Assembly: GCA_964196565.1 (NCBI GenBank)
Contig: CAXMUH010000146.1
Span: 1-15,180 of the forward strand
Source of the DNA: 2-12-FULL-42-15 sp964196565
GTDB lineage: Bacteria > Pseudomonadota > Gammaproteobacteria > Coxiellales > Coxiellaceae
Direction of reading: 5' to 3'
Length of the DNA: 15,180 bases
Shown here: piece by piece, positions 14,138-15,180 of the stretch
Layout: each line of letters begins with the position of its first letter
Numbering within the stretch: the stretch's first letter is position 1
Made by a program: the position numbers and the translations under genes
Notes under the pieces: generated by a model
Seen by the model: the letters and a program-made list of their open reading frames with translations, nothing else
The model's database searches: none
What the model was told of the DNA's origin: nothing

Positions 14138-15180
14138 TTACTTTACATCCGATGTAACTTCTACTGCATCCACTTTGCGATATCCGCGCGGCAACATATT
14201 GCCACGACGCCCTCTTTCCCCATTAAAATTTTCTATGTCAGCAGGCTTTAAGGTGAGCTTCCTTTTTCCTGAGTGAATAACTAAACGGCTTTCTTCATCT
14301 AATACCACAATCGCCACACAATATTCCTCACGCGCTTCAACTTTAGCACTAGGAATATTAATTATCTTATTACCTTTACCTCGAGACAACTCTGGTAACT
14401 CAACCAATGGGAAAACCAGCATTCTGCCTTCGCTGGTTAACGCAGCTATAAATTGAGATTCAATATCTTTTACTCGCTCTGGAGCCAAAGCATGTGAACC
14501 TTTCGGGCACTTTAATACCACTTTTCCACTACGGGTTTTACAATACAAATTGCTTAACTGAGTCACAAAACCATAACCCGCATCTGATGCAATTAAATAT
14601 TGATCTTCATCTGCGCCCATCATCAGCCCTGAAAAAGTAGCGCCAGATTCAGGCTTTAAGCTTTTCGTCAACGGCTCACCTTGTCCTCGAGCGGAAGGAA
14701 GCGTGTGCGCTAAAATCGAATAACTGCGGCCAGTTGAATCAAATAGAATAACATTTTCATTACTTCGCCCAAATACCTGCTTTAAAAAATTATCGCCTGA
14801 ACGATAACTTAATGCATCACCTTTAATATCATGACCCTTTGCCGATCGAATCCAACCTTTTTCTGAAAGTACCACAGTGATCGGTTCACTCGGCAACATA
14901 TCTTGTTCGCGTATCGCTTGTGCTTGCTGACGCACAATGATGGTTGATCTACGCTCATCCTTGAATTTCTCTTGCAGTTGCTTGATTTCTTTTTTGATCA
15001 AGGTTTTTAACCGTGTCTTTGAACCCAGAATTTTTTCAAGCTCTACTCGTTCTGCTTCTAATTTTTTCTGATCCGCACGAATTTTTATTTCTTCAAGCTT
15101 GGCCAGTTGTCGCAGCTTAAGCTCTAATATGGATTCAGCTTGGCGCTCACTGAGCTTAAATTTTTTCATCAACTTAGGTC
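14138..15180 (-). CDS. parC: DNA topoisomerase IV subunit A (ParC), C-terminal part, cut by the window edge
   Basis: The last ~347 residues of ParC, the DNA-cutting subunit of topoisomerase IV that unlinks daughter chromosomes. The frame stays open to the right edge, so the start, the winged-helix domain and the catalytic tyrosine lie outside the window. What is seen matches E. coli ParC segment by segment: the coiled-coil end (LSERQAESILELKLRQLAKL), then DERRSTI, MLPSEPITVVLSEKGWIRSA, KGHDI, DSTGRSY, LPSARGQGEPLT, SDAGYGF, GKGNKIINIPSAK, GKRKLTLKP and GERGRRGNMLPRGYRKVDAV. The blades of the C-terminal pinwheel follow the ParC pattern rather than GyrA, as the PSARGQGEPLT and GKGNKIINIPSA motifs show. 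A TTG and an ATG near 15172 are internal codons, not starts. A quinolone-resistance region cannot be assessed. Confidence 0.95.
   Translation of the reverse strand, partial: PKLMKKFKLSERQAESILELKLRQLAKLEEIKIRADQKKLEAERVELEKILGSKTRLKTLIKKEIKQLQEKFKDERRSTIIVRQQAQAIREQDMLPSEPITVVLSEKGWIRSAKGHDIKGDALSYRSGDNFLKQVFGRSNENVILFDSTGRSYSILAHTLPSARGQGEPLTKSLKPESGATFSGLMMGADEDQYLIASDAGYGFVTQLSNLYCKTRSGKVVLKCPKGSHALAPERVKDIESQFIAALTSEGRMLVFPLVELPELSRGKGNKIINIPSAKVEAREEYCVAIVVLDEESRLVIHSGKRKLTLKPADIENFNGERGRRGNMLPRGYRKVDAVEVTSDVK

Overview
This window of about 40% GC looks like the chromosome of a gammaproteobacterium, quite possibly a host-associated one of the Legionellales/Coxiella type. The assignment is an inference. 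It rests on the ParC and EpmB sequences, the AT-rich intergenic DNA, the LuxR-type regulators with an unfamiliar sensory half, and a dispersed palindromic repeat of the TGTCATCCCGGC type common in such genomes. No tRNA, rRNA, CRISPR array, insertion sequence or phage gene is visible.

Layout. 1-428: non-coding, holding two copies of a roughly 145-bp direct repeat with a 203-bp period, then an extended -10 promoter. 429-1643 (+): drug-efflux transporter of the Bcr/CflA family. 1651-3132 (-): outer-membrane protein made of two fused beta-barrel domains. 3261-10509 (-): an operon read right to left, coding for a periplasmic peptide-binding protein, two membrane permeases, a double-ATPase subunit and finally a 3-hydroxyisobutyryl-CoA hydrolase. 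The genes overlap or lie only a few bases apart. 10573-12215 (-): two tandem paralogous LuxR-type regulators. The downstream copy is split by a one-base frameshift. 12473-13462 (+): EpmB, the lysine 2,3-aminomutase that acts on elongation factor P. 13494-13569: palindromic intergenic repeat between convergent genes. 13590-14111 (-): membrane protein with a bacterial PH domain. 14138-15180 (-): C-terminal part of topoisomerase IV subunit A, running off the right edge.

How the parts may work together. The regulator pair and the transporter operon share a strand and are separated by only 63 bp. A strong sigma-70-like promoter (TTGACT, 17 bp, TAAAAT) stands before the first regulator, with a perfect 13-bp palindrome just upstream of its -35 box. 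A reasonable hypothesis is a regulated peptide-uptake module in which an intracellular sensor of the LuxR type controls itself and perhaps the importer. The importer departs from the textbook Yej/Dpp layout: its binding protein carries a C-terminal membrane anchor, and one permease has an extra N-terminal membrane region.

The genes at both ends are ordinary housekeeping or efflux functions. I see no clear-cut new defence or mobile system. The most unusual material is the regulator pair with its operator, the divergent importer, the two-barrel outer-membrane protein and the left-edge tandem repeat.
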